From assembly GCA_020829485.1 (NCBI GenBank), contig JAIVFU010000018.1, forward strand, positions 38,737 through 102,736: DNA of 64,000 nt. Reading direction: 5' to 3'. The translations under genes and the position numbers were made by a program. Below, piece by piece: positions 16,175 through 24,816 of this stretch (position 1 is the first letter of the stretch; each line of letters starts with the position of its first letter). The notes under the pieces were generated by a model. The model had not been told where the DNA came from. It did no database searches and was given only the letters and a program-made list of their open reading frames with translations. Source of the stretch: Nostoc sp. CHAB 5834. Lineage in GTDB: Bacteria; Cyanobacteriota; Cyanobacteriia; Cyanobacteriales; Nostocaceae.

Positions 16175-18880
16175 CTACAGTAGGGTATTAACAACAGAAG
16201 AAGGTGTGATTCCATTTTGGGAATCGATGACAGTTGTGCTGGGATTTTGTTGGTGTGTCTCTTCCTTGGCTAAACCACGCAGCTTAATTAACTTAATAGC
16301 GCGAGTAACGCTTTCTGGTAAAATTACCACCAGACTGTTATCAGGAGCCATGTCTAAGCCTTTATTTATCGCTTGGGTTTCATCCAGAATTGATTCATAG
16401 CGGCTATCAGGCTTAACTTCGGTGATGCCTTGAATAATCAACTGGGCGGCTGAACCCCGTAAGCGTCCCCGTGTGTCATCGTCTTCTTTGACGATGATGT
16501 AGTCAAAAATTTGTGCTGCTAATTTGCCCAATGTAACAAAGTCTTCGTCGCGGCGATCGCCTGGCCCACCAATTACGCCAATCCGTTGCCCTGTAGTCCA
16601 ATTCCGCACAAAGGAACCTACAGCTTCGTAACTGGCTGCGTTGTGGGCATAATCTACTAAAGCGTGGTAGTTGCCTAAATTAAATAAATTCATCCGTCCT
16701 GGCGTTTGACTAACTGAAGCCCGGAAGGTCTTCAAACCAGCCCGAATCTGCTCGATTGTGACGTTTTGCACGAATGCTGCCAAAGTTGCTGCTAAAGCGT
16801 TGGCAATCATAAACGGCGCTCGACCGCCCATTGTTAAAGGTATATTTTCTGCTCTTTCTATGCGGTGTGTCCAATCACCTTTAACAATTGACAAATAGCC
16901 ATTTTCATATACTGCTGCTACTCCGCCCTTTTGGATGTGCTTTCGCACTAATTCCGAGTCGGGGTTCATGGTGAAGTAAGCAATATTAGCCTTAGTTTTT
17001 TCTGACATGGCGGCGACGCGGCGATCGTCGGCGTTAAGTACCGCATAGCCATCGGGGAATACGGCTTCTGCTACTACACTCTTGAGGTTAGCTAACTGCT
17101 CAATGGTATCTATATCGCCGATTCCTAAATGGTCTGCGGCTACATTCAACACCACTCCCACATTTGCGGCTTCAAAGCCCAATCCAGAGCGGAGAATGCC
17201 ACCGCGAGCCGTTTCCAGTACTGCTACTTCTACTGTGGGATCTTGGAGGATGACCTGGGCACTTTGGGGGCCTGTGTTATCGCCAGCTTCTACTAAGTAA
17301 TCACCGATATATGTTCCATCAGTGGTAGTATAACCAACTACCTTGTTAGTCTGTTTATAAATATGTGCTAGTAGTCGGGTTGTAGTAGTTTTGCCGTTAG
17401 TACCAGTGATACTAAGGATGGGAATTTGGCCAGATTGCTCATTGGGAAAGAGCATATCCATTACTGCGCCAGCGACGTTGCGGGGAATACCTACACTTGG
17501 GGCAACGTGCATCCGAAAGCCGGGAGCGGCGTTAACTTCGACAATCACGCCATCAACTTCCCGCAGGGGACGGCTAATATCCGTGGTGACGATATCGAGT
17601 CCGGCGATATCCAAACCGATAATTTTGACTACCCGTTGTGCCAGCCAACGGTTTTCTGGGTGAATTTCATCGGTACGGTCTACGGCGCTACCACCTGTAC
17701 TTAAGTTTGCTGTTGCCCTGAGATAACAAATAGTGCCCTTGGGTGGCACGCTGTTTAGGGTATGGCCTTGCCTTTCTAAGAGTTGGTAGCTGGTGCGGTC
17801 TAGTTCAATCTTGGTTAAAACATTATCATGTCCTTCACCGCGATTTGGGTCAAGGTTTGTTTCCTCAATGAGTTCGGCTATAGTCGATCTGCCGTTGCCA
17901 ATGACATGAGCCGGGACACGTTCGGCTACTGCTACTACTTTGCCATTTACCACTAGTACCCTGTGGTCGCGTCCAACATAATATCTTTCGACAATAATTG
18001 ACCGGGAAACCTGTCTAGCGGCTTCGTATCCGGCTTCAGCTTCTTCCCAAGTTCTGATATCAATGGTGATCCCCCGTCCATGATTGCCATCTAGGGGCTT
18101 GATAACGATGGGATAGCCGCCAACTAATTCAATGGCTTGTTCCAAATCGTCTAAGAAGTTGATCACTGTACCTCTAGGTACTGGCGCACCAGCAGCAGCT
18201 AGGATGCGTTTAGTGGCTTCTTTATCGCAAGCTAGTTCTACGCCCAGAATGCTGGTGTTGTCCGTCATTGTGGCCTGCATCCGCTTCTGATTCACGCCGT
18301 AGCCTAGCTGAATCAAAAAGCGGGCTTCTAGAGACATCCAGGGAATACCTCTTTTTTCCGCTTCTTTGATGATTGCTTCAGTAGAGGGGCCTAGGGAAGC
18401 ATCACGGGTGAAGTCTTTCAGGTCTTGGATATCTTGCTCTAGTTCTGCTTTGGGATAACGGCCTCGATCAACGATACTCTGGCACAGCCGTACTGCGGCT
18501 CGTCCAGCGTAGCGTCCCGCTTCCTCATTCTGATACTCGATTACTACTTGGTAAATTCCGGGTGTGGCAGTTTCGCGGGTGCGACCAAAGCCAACATGCA
18601 TACCAGCTAATTCCTGGAGTTCTAGGGCTACGTGTTCTACGATATGACCAATCATAGTGCCTTCTTTGACTCGCATCAGAAAACCACCACGACAGCCAGG
18701 AGAACAATAATGACCCTCCAGACTCGGCAGCGCCTCAACTAGTCCTTCATAAAAGCCAGGGATTTCATTCGAGGGCGTCTCGGCAAGGTTTTCTAAATCG
18801 AGGCGCATGACGATCAGCTTGTGGCGTCGAATGCTCCAATAGTTTGGGCCGCGTAAGGTCTGGATCTTGAGGATTCTCAT
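16175..18880 (-). CDS. cphA: Cyanophycin synthetase
   Basis: This 901-residue enzyme starts at ATG 18880 (MRILKIQTLRGPNYWSI, the canonical N-terminus; a TTG ten codons earlier is unlikely). It has an N-terminal domain of about 160 residues. A central ATP-grasp domain follows (GTVINFLDDLEQAIELVGGY, then PIVIKPLDGNHGRGITIDI), and then a Mur-ligase-like domain with P-loop TGTNGKTTTTRLLAH near residue 495. The ATP-grasp half adds Asp to the chain and the Mur-like half adds Arg to the Asp side chain, making multi-L-arginyl-poly-L-aspartate, a nitrogen reserve. Its length is typical. It lies 421 bp downstream of cphB on the same strand, the known cphBA order. Confidence 0.98.
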   Translation of the reverse strand: MRILKIQTLRGPNYWSIRRHKLIVMRLDLENLAETPSNEIPGFYEGLVEALPSLEGHYCSPGCRGGFLMRVKEGTMIGHIVEHVALELQELAGMHVGFGRTRETATPGIYQVVIEYQNEEAGRYAGRAAVRLCQSIVDRGRYPKAELEQDIQDLKDFTRDASLGPSTEAIIKEAEKRGIPWMSLEARFLIQLGYGVNQKRMQATMTDNTSILGVELACDKEATKRILAAAGAPVPRGTVINFLDDLEQAIELVGGYPIVIKPLDGNHGRGITIDIRTWEEAEAGYEAARQVSRSIIVERYYVGRDHRVLVVNGKVVAVAERVPAHVIGNGRSTIAELIEETNLDPNRGEGHDNVLTKIELDRTSYQLLERQGHTLNSVPPKGTICYLRATANLSTGGSAVDRTDEIHPENRWLAQRVVKIIGLDIAGLDIVTTDISRPLREVDGVIVEVNAAPGFRMHVAPSVGIPRNVAGAVMDMLFPNEQSGQIPILSITGTNGKTTTTRLLAHIYKQTNKVVGYTTTDGTYIGDYLVEAGDNTGPQSAQVILQDPTVEVAVLETARGGILRSGLGFEAANVGVVLNVAADHLGIGDIDTIEQLANLKSVVAEAVFPDGYAVLNADDRRVAAMSEKTKANIAYFTMNPDSELVRKHIQKGGVAAVYENGYLSIVKGDWTHRIERAENIPLTMGGRAPFMIANALAATLAAFVQNVTIEQIRAGLKTFRASVSQTPGRMNLFNLGNYHALVDYAHNAASYEAVGSFVRNWTTGQRIGVIGGPGDRRDEDFVTLGKLAAQIFDYIIVKEDDDTRGRLRGSAAQLIIQGITEVKPDSRYESILDETQAINKGLDMAPDNSLVVILPESVTRAIKLIKLRGLAKEETHQQNPSTTVIDSQNGITPSSVVNTLL

Positions 18881-19301
18881 GGGAATAGGTAGATGGAGAT
18901 TCGGAACCAAAATTCTAGTTTCTTACTGGAATTGACCGCTAAACTGTTCGTTGCAAACAGTTTTTTCTTTTTACATACTATTCTCATCATTTTTCTACAA
19001 CAAGGAATAAATGTGCGGTCAACCTCTAACAGGATTTTAGATTTATGATTTTGGATTAAAAGAGATAATTAGGGTACTTAGCTCTTTTAATTTTAGATTT
19101 ACGATCGCAAAGGCTTAACGAGTCCTTGATGGTTTTTGAGATTTGTTTCGCCCACTTGGCAGCATCTGCCAAAAAGCTCTCCTAATCTAAAATCCGTCTT
19201 GAAAAGGTTGCTAGGTTGGTAAACCTTCCTTACAACTTTTTGCAAAATCCAAAATCTAAAATTTGTGGCCAACTCAGTGTAACCTCAGATACTCTATCCC
19301 G
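18881..19301. other. cphB-cphA spacer with weak hairpin
   Basis: The region holds AT-rich repeats of the TTTTAGATTT kind and a 10-bp inverted repeat, ATTAAAAGAG (19055-19064) with CTCTTTTAAT (19082-19091). No gene is visible. A separate cphA promoter may lie here. Confidence 0.4.
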
Positions 19302-20165
19302 TCAGCTGGAGATCCGATGTACAGCAGGCAAGACAGTGCGCTGGTACAAGTGGAAGCGATCGCCGTAGCTGAGGATATGTAGACGTAAATTATGTACTGT
19401 TAATGGCTCATTAGCACCGACATGGGGTTCGTTGGTGTGAGTGGCTTCAGTGGGATCAACAATGGTGACACTGCCTTTACCCATAACTTGTAACCAACCA
19501 TCACGTTCAAATACTGCACAAGTATCTTCGTCAATGCCAATACCTAAGCGATCGGGGTGGGCTGCGATCGCACTAATCAGCCGCCCCATACGATTACGAT
19601 TGTGAAAGTGTTGGTCAACGATTACTTCAGGAATAAACCCTAAACCCGTTGCCATATCAACTAGGGAACGATTTGGCGATTCTCCACTACCACCGCCAGC
19701 AATCATGTGATGCCCCATCACTGCTGCTCCTGCACTCGTGCCTGCTAAGGTAAGTTGCCCTGCCCTCACACGCTGGCGAATAATTTCCATTGCTGGCGTA
19801 TCTGCCAATACACCACAGAGACGCAGCTGATCGCCTCCTGTCAAAAATACCCCACTACAGGCTTCTAAGGATGCTTTGATCTGGGAAGATTCACACTGTT
19901 CCCGTTCGCGGATATCTAAAATCTCTACCTTCTGAGCACCCATTTCTTCAAAAATGCGAATATACCTACCACCGATGATGGCCGGTTCGCGAGAGGCAGA
20001 TGGAATAATTGTAATATAAGCCTTGCTAGCACCGGCGCGTCCAAAAAAAGTTCGTAGGATTTCGCGTCCATGAACTTTATCTTCTGCACCTCCGATAACC
20101 AGAACGGCGGTTTTAGTTGCTTGGGGTGTCCTCATTTCTAGCGATTTAGCTTGTAATTGCGGCAT
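19302..20165 (-). CDS. cphB: Cyanophycinase
   Basis: About 287 residues are encoded from ATG 20165, which has AGGAG 9 nt upstream; a TTG at 20204 is rejected. This S51-family serine peptidase has the nucleophile in the GTSAGAAVMG elbow near residue 134, the motif LVIGGAEDKVHGREIL and the acidic IGIDEDTCAVFE segment. It cleaves cyanophycin to beta-Asp-Arg dipeptides in the cytoplasm. Together with cphA downstream it covers synthesis and mobilisation of the nitrogen store. No clear NtcA site (GTAN8TAC) was found just upstream. Confidence 0.97.
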   Translation of the reverse strand: MPQLQAKSLEMRTPQATKTAVLVIGGAEDKVHGREILRTFFGRAGASKAYITIIPSASREPAIIGGRYIRIFEEMGAQKVEILDIREREQCESSQIKASLEACSGVFLTGGDQLRLCGVLADTPAMEIIRQRVRAGQLTLAGTSAGAAVMGHHMIAGGGSGESPNRSLVDMATGLGFIPEVIVDQHFHNRNRMGRLISAIAAHPDRLGIGIDEDTCAVFERDGWLQVMGKGSVTIVDPTEATHTNEPHVGANEPLTVHNLRLHILSYGDRFHLYQRTVLPAVHRISS

Positions 20166-20703
20166 TGTGTTTCTCCTGTCAACAACTTCAGGTGAATTTA
20201 ACAAGGTTCATAAGCAGCCATGATTTTGCGCTTTGCAACTTTTGAGAGGACACTTTTTGGAAGTTTGCAACTGGGTAAGCCACTCTCCAAATTTTCGCTT
20301 AACGCTCGCGTTGCCTCAGTCTAAACTTGTTCGTTCCCATTCCTCAAAGCCAGTGCCTTGTTTTTCACCTGTCCACTCGCAGCAGGGCAAAATAGTCTTT
20401 ATGGGGCTAAATTCCCGCTTTGGGGTTGAGGACGAGCAGTTAAGACTACGCTTTTTTCTGAGGCTGGCTCGATGCATCCTGGAAGTTGTTAACTTGATAA
20501 GATTATTAATTTAAATGTAGTTGTGACAACATTTAAACATAAATTAAGTAATTAGAAAAACTTTTAATCCCATCTAAAATCCAAGAGGTCTGGTAGTTTT
20601 AGATACTATTGATAAAGTTTAACTGGAGTTTGACCCGACTTGGGCTTGTTGATGTTTGCTAGACATTCAAATTTAAGATTAGTGTCCTTGAATACGAATA
20701 ACT
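20166..20703. other. Intergenic region between divergent cphB and trmD
   Basis: This 538-bp region must hold both promoters. A 93-codon plus ORF (20233-20514) has no recognisable protein features. I see no RNA gene or convincing operator. Confidence 0.45.
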
Positions 20704-21438
20704 GTGCGCTTTGATATAGTTACGCTTTTTCCTGACTGTTTTAACTCTGTTCTCAACTCTGGTTTGCTAGGTAAAGCCTTAGCCAAACAGATTGCCGAAG
20801 TGCATCTGGTTAACCCACGGGACTTTACCACTGACAAGCACCGGAAGGTGGATGATGAACCCTATGGCGGCGGTGTGGGGATGCTAATGAAGCCAGAACC
20901 CATTTTTAACGCTGTAGAGTCGCTGCCAACTCTACCCCGAAGAGAAATAATTTTGATGAGTCCACAGGGTCAAACAATTAATCAACCTCTTTTAAAAGAA
21001 TTGGTAACAAATTACGACCAGTTAGTAGTTATTTGCGGGCATTACGAAGGAGTGGATGAGAGGGTGCTACATTTGGTAACTCGTGAAGTATCTTTAGGGG
21101 ATTTTATTCTGACTGGCGGGGAAATTCCAGCAATGGCTTTGATTAATGGCGTAGTGCGGCTGATCCCAGGAACCGTAGCCAAAACGGAGTCCCTCACCGC
21201 AGAAAGTTTTGAGGAGGGGTTATTGGACTATCCCCAATATACTCGTCCTGCCAATTTTCGCGGCTTGAAAGTGCCTGATATCTTGCTCAGTGGCAATCAC
21301 GCCGCGATCGCCCGGTGGCGTTACGATCAACAAATTCAAAGAACCCGCGATCGCCGCCCTGATCTTTTGGAGAAATTGGGGCAGGGGGCAGGGGGAGCAG
21401 GGGGAGCAGGGGGAGCAGGGGGAGCAGGGGAAGAATAA
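20704..21438 (+). CDS. trmD: tRNA (guanine-N1-)-methyltransferase TrmD
   Basis: This 244-residue SPOUT methyltransferase starts at GTG 20704 (MRFDIVTLFPD). Conserved motifs include KHRKVDDEPYGGGVGMLMKPEP, the knot loop VICGHYEGVDERV and the catalytic segment GDFILTGGEIPAMALINGVV. It methylates G37 of tRNAs with a G at position 36, preventing frameshifts. The conserved protein ends near DRRPDLLEKL. The last about 18 residues are GA/G repeats translated from a 9-bp DNA repeat (four units at 21391-21426), which is an odd, probably recent, tail. ispF starts 48 bp downstream, so the two are probably cotranscribed. Confidence 0.97.
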   Translation: MRFDIVTLFPDCFNSVLNSGLLGKALAKQIAEVHLVNPRDFTTDKHRKVDDEPYGGGVGMLMKPEPIFNAVESLPTLPRREIILMSPQGQTINQPLLKELVTNYDQLVVICGHYEGVDERVLHLVTREVSLGDFILTGGEIPAMALINGVVRLIPGTVAKTESLTAESFEEGLLDYPQYTRPANFRGLKVPDILLSGNHAAIARWRYDQQIQRTRDRRPDLLEKLGQGAGGAGGAGGAGGAGEE

Positions 21439-21452
21439 TAATTTCTAACTCC

Positions 21453-21490
21453 TGACCAATGACCAATGACCAATGACCAATGACAAATGA
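21453..21490 (+). repeat. Heptanucleotide repeat overlapping the ispF start
   Basis: Units of GACCAAT/GACAAAT are repeated about five times. The ispF ATG at 21487 is part of the last unit. Confidence 0.75.
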
Positions 21491-21972
21491 CTAAAATTCG
21501 TATTGGTAACGGCTACGATATCCATCAATTGGTGAGCGATCGCGCTTTGATTTTAGGTGGAATTCAAATTCCCCATGAATTGGGTTTATTGGGGCACAGT
21601 GACGCTGATGTGTTAACACACGCGATTATGGATGCCATGCTTGGGGCATTATCTTTGGGGGATATTGGACATTATTTTCCGCCTAGCGATGCCAAATGGG
21701 CGGGAGCAGATAGTTTAATACTATTAAATCAAGTACATCAACTGATTCGGGAACAAGGTTGGCAGATTGGAAATATTGACTCGGTAGTAGTAGCAGAACG
21801 TCCAAAATTAAAACCGCATATTCACAACATGCGCGACAAACTAGCGGCTGTTTTAGAATTACAACCAAATCAAATTGGCATCAAAGCCACCACCAACGAA
21901 AAATTAGGCCCCGTTGGACGTGAAGAAGGTATATGTGCTTATGCTGTTGTCTTGCTAGTTGCTTCAGAATAA
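21487..21972 (+). CDS. ispF: 2-C-methyl-D-erythritol 2,4-cyclodiphosphate synthase
   Basis: This 161-residue trimeric enzyme of the MEP isoprenoid pathway has usual length. The metal ligands are in [11 protein letters not shown] and [18 protein letters not shown]. The flexible loop [10 protein letters not shown] and the C-terminal [19 protein letters not shown] are present. It cyclises the CDP-methylerythritol 2-phosphate intermediate with loss of CMP. The start codon lies inside a 7-bp tandem repeat, so no standard ribosome site is present; translation may depend on coupling to trmD upstream. Confidence 0.97.
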   Translation: MTKIRIGNGYDIHQLVSDRALILGGIQIPHELGLLGHSDADVLTHAIMDAMLGALSLGDIGHYFPPSDAKWAGADSLILLNQVHQLIREQGWQIGNIDSVVVAERPKLKPHIHNMRDKLAAVLELQPNQIGIKATTNEKLGPVGREEGICAYAVVLLVASE

Positions 21973-22020
21973 CTTTCTTTTAGCCTCTGAAATATTCAAG
22001 ACTGATTAGGATAGAAATCA

Positions 22021-22530
22021 ATGATTGATAGCGTTAAACAAAGCTTAACTTGGTGGGAAATTATAACCATGCGAGCTACAAATTTAGAAGATGTAGACTT
22101 TCCTGATATTGTTGCTTTAAACAAAGAGGGGCAAATTATTCTCATAGCTGAAGTCAAAGGTTTACCATTTAATTTTCAAGAAAAAAAAGCCCAAGAATAT
22201 GCTATTTTAAGGCTGATTGATTACTTACATGCTGCAAAGATAGCGATTCCCTTTGCTATGCTTGTTGATGTCAATAAAATTCTGATTTTTAAATGGGATG
22301 GCAATAATTTATCAGAGCCGATTATTAGTCTTAAGACTGCTGATGTGCTTAGTTATTACGAGCCAGAATTCAGTGATAAAAGCATATTTAGTCTTTATCT
22401 TACAGGTCTGATAGAAGCCTGGATAAGTGATTTTTGCTATCACTGGAAGTCAGAAATACCGCCAGCATCCAAGGAGATAGCAGAAATAGGTTTGTCACAG
22501 TTATTAAAAGGTGGAATTACTCAACCTTAG
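22021..22530 (+). CDS. Predicted PD-(D/E)XK-fold protein, first gene of a two-gene cassette
   Basis: This 169-residue protein starts at ATG 22021 after AGGATAG. The sequence VDFPDIVALNKEGQ, then IILIAEVKG, places Pro28-Asp29 and Glu44-Val45-Lys46 with the spacing and predicted strands of a PD-(D/E)XK nuclease core. The rest is a predicted alpha/beta fold (FAMLVDVNKILIFKWDG) like the DNA-handling subunits of restriction systems. It has no other recognised domain. The PIN-like gene follows 6 bp after the stop codon, so the two are almost certainly cotranscribed. The role is unknown; a nuclease or a scaffold for the PIN partner are both possible. Confidence 0.6.
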   Translation: MIDSVKQSLTWWEIITMRATNLEDVDFPDIVALNKEGQIILIAEVKGLPFNFQEKKAQEYAILRLIDYLHAAKIAIPFAMLVDVNKILIFKWDGNNLSEPIISLKTADVLSYYEPEFSDKSIFSLYLTGLIEAWISDFCYHWKSEIPPASKEIAEIGLSQLLKGGITQP

Positions 22531-22536
22531 GTACTA

Positions 22537-23145
22537 TTGGCAGTGATACTTTACGTAGAAACAAATTTTTTAATGAGTATTGCTAAAGGACAGGATGACC
22601 TAGCAGAAAATTTTCTGGAAAATGCACCTACCTCAATATCCTTAGCAATACCCAGCATTTGTTATGTAGAATCTTTGGCGACTTTAGAGCAAGAAGACAA
22701 ATATAACCAGGATTTTATTAGGCGATTGGACATTCAAGTTAACGAGGCTGCAAGAGATAAAACTTCACAAAATGCTAAATTAGTTGTTAATTATTTAAAA
22801 CAAGCTAAAATTAGCTTTTTGCAACGTAATAATGACACAGAAAAACGTTTTTATATAGCCTTCAACCAGCTTATTACCAAAGCAGAAGAGATTTCATTAA
22901 CAACAGAAATTATTCATGAAAGCCTTGCTAAAAATATCCTTGAAAGGCATCTTATGGACAAATTGATTATAGAGTGTATAGTTCACCATGCACGCTTACA
23001 CCCAAATGAAATAAAAATATTTTTAAGCGCTAATTCTAATGAATTTGGTAGACGTGAAGTTATAGAGGTTTTACGAAATATTGGTATTCAGTATTTCAAT
23101 AAAACCCAAAACTTCCTTGGTTGGCTACAATCTGAATCAAATTGA
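22537..23145 (+). CDS. PIN-like domain protein, second gene of the cassette
   Basis: This 202-residue protein starts at TTG 22537 or possibly GTG 22543. The N-terminus ILYVETNFLMSIAKGQDD matches the first strand of PIN nucleases, with Glu in place of the common Asp. The C-terminal region DKLIIECIVHHARLHPNEIK, then IFLSANSNEF and IGIQYFNKTQNFLGWL, matches the last acidic and Asn/Phe motifs of PIN folds. It is longer than VapC (about 130 residues), with an inserted helical section in the middle. PIN proteins cut single-stranded RNA. Its close partner at 22021 is not a typical VapB antitoxin. Confidence 0.65.
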   Translation: MAVILYVETNFLMSIAKGQDDLAENFLENAPTSISLAIPSICYVESLATLEQEDKYNQDFIRRLDIQVNEAARDKTSQNAKLVVNYLKQAKISFLQRNNDTEKRFYIAFNQLITKAEEISLTTEIIHESLAKNILERHLMDKLIIECIVHHARLHPNEIKIFLSANSNEFGRREVIEVLRNIGIQYFNKTQNFLGWLQSESN

Positions 23146-23191
23146 TTACACGATTCGCGGATTGAAATTATGAAAAAAATCAGAATCTCTT

Positions 23192-24001
23192 CTAGGGTTT
23201 TCGGAGGAATGAATCATTGAAAAGCAAAGCGCTTGACCAATTCTGCTGCGCTTTTTTTGCTGTATTGCAACTACCATTTTCATTAATCCGACCAGTTAGC
23301 TTATTGGGGCATTCTTGGTAAATCTCAGATAATTTATCAAACCATCTCGGATGATTAATACAAGTTGCTCCGTCTGGTTGCCAAGCTGCCTCAAAAACCA
23401 TCTTGTTGTTAGGAGTTGGTTTTTGAATATTTAGCAAATCATGTACATCAATTAAAGTCGCATCTCTAGTGTGACTTTTACCGTTACCACAGTAATCAGC
23501 ACGTACCATGCGAGTACAAGCTTGGTGATAGTCTCGGAGTGGTTTTCCTTGGAAACTCTTCCAAGGCTTATAGCCAAAGCGAACGCATTTAGCCAGCGCC
23601 CCATTTGTACAACCAAATGTGAAAATCTCACTTGATTCTATATGTTTTCCGGTTTCATCCCACGAACCGGAAAGTGAAATCGCCTTAGCAACCTTGTTGA
23701 CATCGGGCTGACATAAATTTTTCCATTGAGAATCAGTTTGATCTTGATAAAAAACTGTATAAAGATATGTCTCTTTTTCTGGATCTTTTGGATCTAGTTC
23801 TACATCTTTAATTTGAAATTTCTGTTTTATGCCCTGTTCATCAAATGCTATTAATTCTGTTCCTTTTAAATCTTTACCTTTGATAATTACAGTTTTTTCA
23901 CTAGAAATTGATGGTTTCGCCTGTGGTTGAACATTTTTACTACAGCTTAAAAGCGATATTAATAAGATGATAATTAGACTAGCTATAAGTAGTTTTTTCA
24001 T
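23192..24001 (-). CDS. ADYC-domain lipoprotein
   Basis: This 269-residue protein starts with a lipoprotein signal, MKKLLIASLIIILLISLLSC, with Cys20 as the lipidation site. The first mature section has KGKDLKGTEL and DEQGIKQKFQIKDVELD, suggesting a beta domain. From about residue 130 it is rich in cysteines and contains RMVRADYCGNGKSHTRDATL, the motif that names the ADYC domain, then AAWQPDGATCINHPRW and further Cys residues. It is probably anchored on the outer face of a membrane and held by disulfides. ADYC-domain function is not known to me. The small NG-repeat gene lies 233 bp upstream on the same strand. Confidence 0.75.
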   Translation of the reverse strand: MKKLLIASLIIILLISLLSCSKNVQPQAKPSISSEKTVIIKGKDLKGTELIAFDEQGIKQKFQIKDVELDPKDPEKETYLYTVFYQDQTDSQWKNLCQPDVNKVAKAISLSGSWDETGKHIESSEIFTFGCTNGALAKCVRFGYKPWKSFQGKPLRDYHQACTRMVRADYCGNGKSHTRDATLIDVHDLLNIQKPTPNNKMVFEAAWQPDGATCINHPRWFDKLSEIYQECPNKLTGRINENGSCNTAKKAQQNWSSALLFNDSFLRKP

Positions 24002-24234
24002 AGCTTGAATGCTCCAATAAAGAACATTCTGATTTATACTAAATAAACAAACTTTTGCCCTTTAGACAGTTATCTTATAAATAAAAAATAGATTAAAAAT
24101 TAGACATAAACCCTTTTAACCTTCAGTTTCAGAGGGGATAAAAGGGTGTACCGCGAATTATATGAGACTGGTATAAAATCTTTTCCTTGCAGGGAAAAGA
24201 CTACTAATATGGGGTTTACACCCTACAATAACAG

Positions 24235-24456
24235 CTATTTCACGCCAAGCGTTTGTACACCAACCAACTGTCCACCTTCAACTTTGAGGCTTTGCAGTTG
24301 GGTTCCTTGCAAGGTAAAACCGTTTAGCTTAGTACCGTTTACACTGATGCCGTTCATGCTCACACCGTTCACAGCAAGTTTAGCATTAGCTACTCCACAA
24401 AAAGCTATAGTAGACAATGCGGCGGTGATACCAATCGCTAAAAGGTGGTTTTTCAT
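24235..24456 (-). CDS. Small secreted NG-repeat protein
   Basis: This 73-residue protein has a Sec signal (MKNHLLAIGITAALSTIAFC to GVANA). Its mature part consists of short repeats xxxNG or xxxQG: LAVNGVSMNGISVNGTKLNG, then FTLQGTQLQ and VEGGQLVG. The regular five-residue step with alternating hydrophobic residues suggests a small beta-solenoid. No catalytic motif is present. It lies upstream of, and on the same strand as, the ADYC lipoprotein, so a joint role is plausible but unproven. Confidence 0.7.
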   Translation of the reverse strand: MKNHLLAIGITAALSTIAFCGVANAKLAVNGVSMNGISVNGTKLNGFTLQGTQLQSLKVEGGQLVGVQTLGVK

Positions 24457-24816
24457 AAAAAATTAGCCTCGAAGAGTTTTTATGTCATTACTAATATCAA
24501 AATTATGCATTAATGTAGAATTCTGATATAAAATTTTACATATATTATTTAGAATTATTGCATAAATATTTGCGCTTACCCTAAATCCCTACTGCCAAAC
24601 TTGAGCTATCCATGACTCAGACATTTCTTAACGTTTCAAATATACCAATCCTGAATTATTGGTGAGAAACAAGATCCCCAACTTATGTAAGAAGTCGGGG
24701 ATCTGCGGATTGCAATTCTAAAAAATCAAATAGGATTGCTATAGCAATAACTCACGTTCCGCCTATCGCTTATAGCATTGACCCTAATTAGACAGAATTC
24801 CAGTAGATTTAATTCT
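24457..24816. other. Intergenic region with a GATCCCC hairpin
   Basis: The only structured feature is AGATCCCCAACTT (24672-24684) pairing with AAGTCGGGGATCT (24692-24704) with one mismatch, a dispersed cyanobacterial hairpin. The divergent promoters of the NG-repeat gene and the solute-binding protein lie here. Confidence 0.5.

Noticed and set aside
20233..20514. 93-codon plus ORF in the cphB-trmD spacer
   Set aside because: No recognised features and low-complexity stretches; likely chance.
20166..20703. Possible NtcA site (GTAN8TAC) upstream of cphB
   Set aside because: No convincing match was found by eye near either divergent start.
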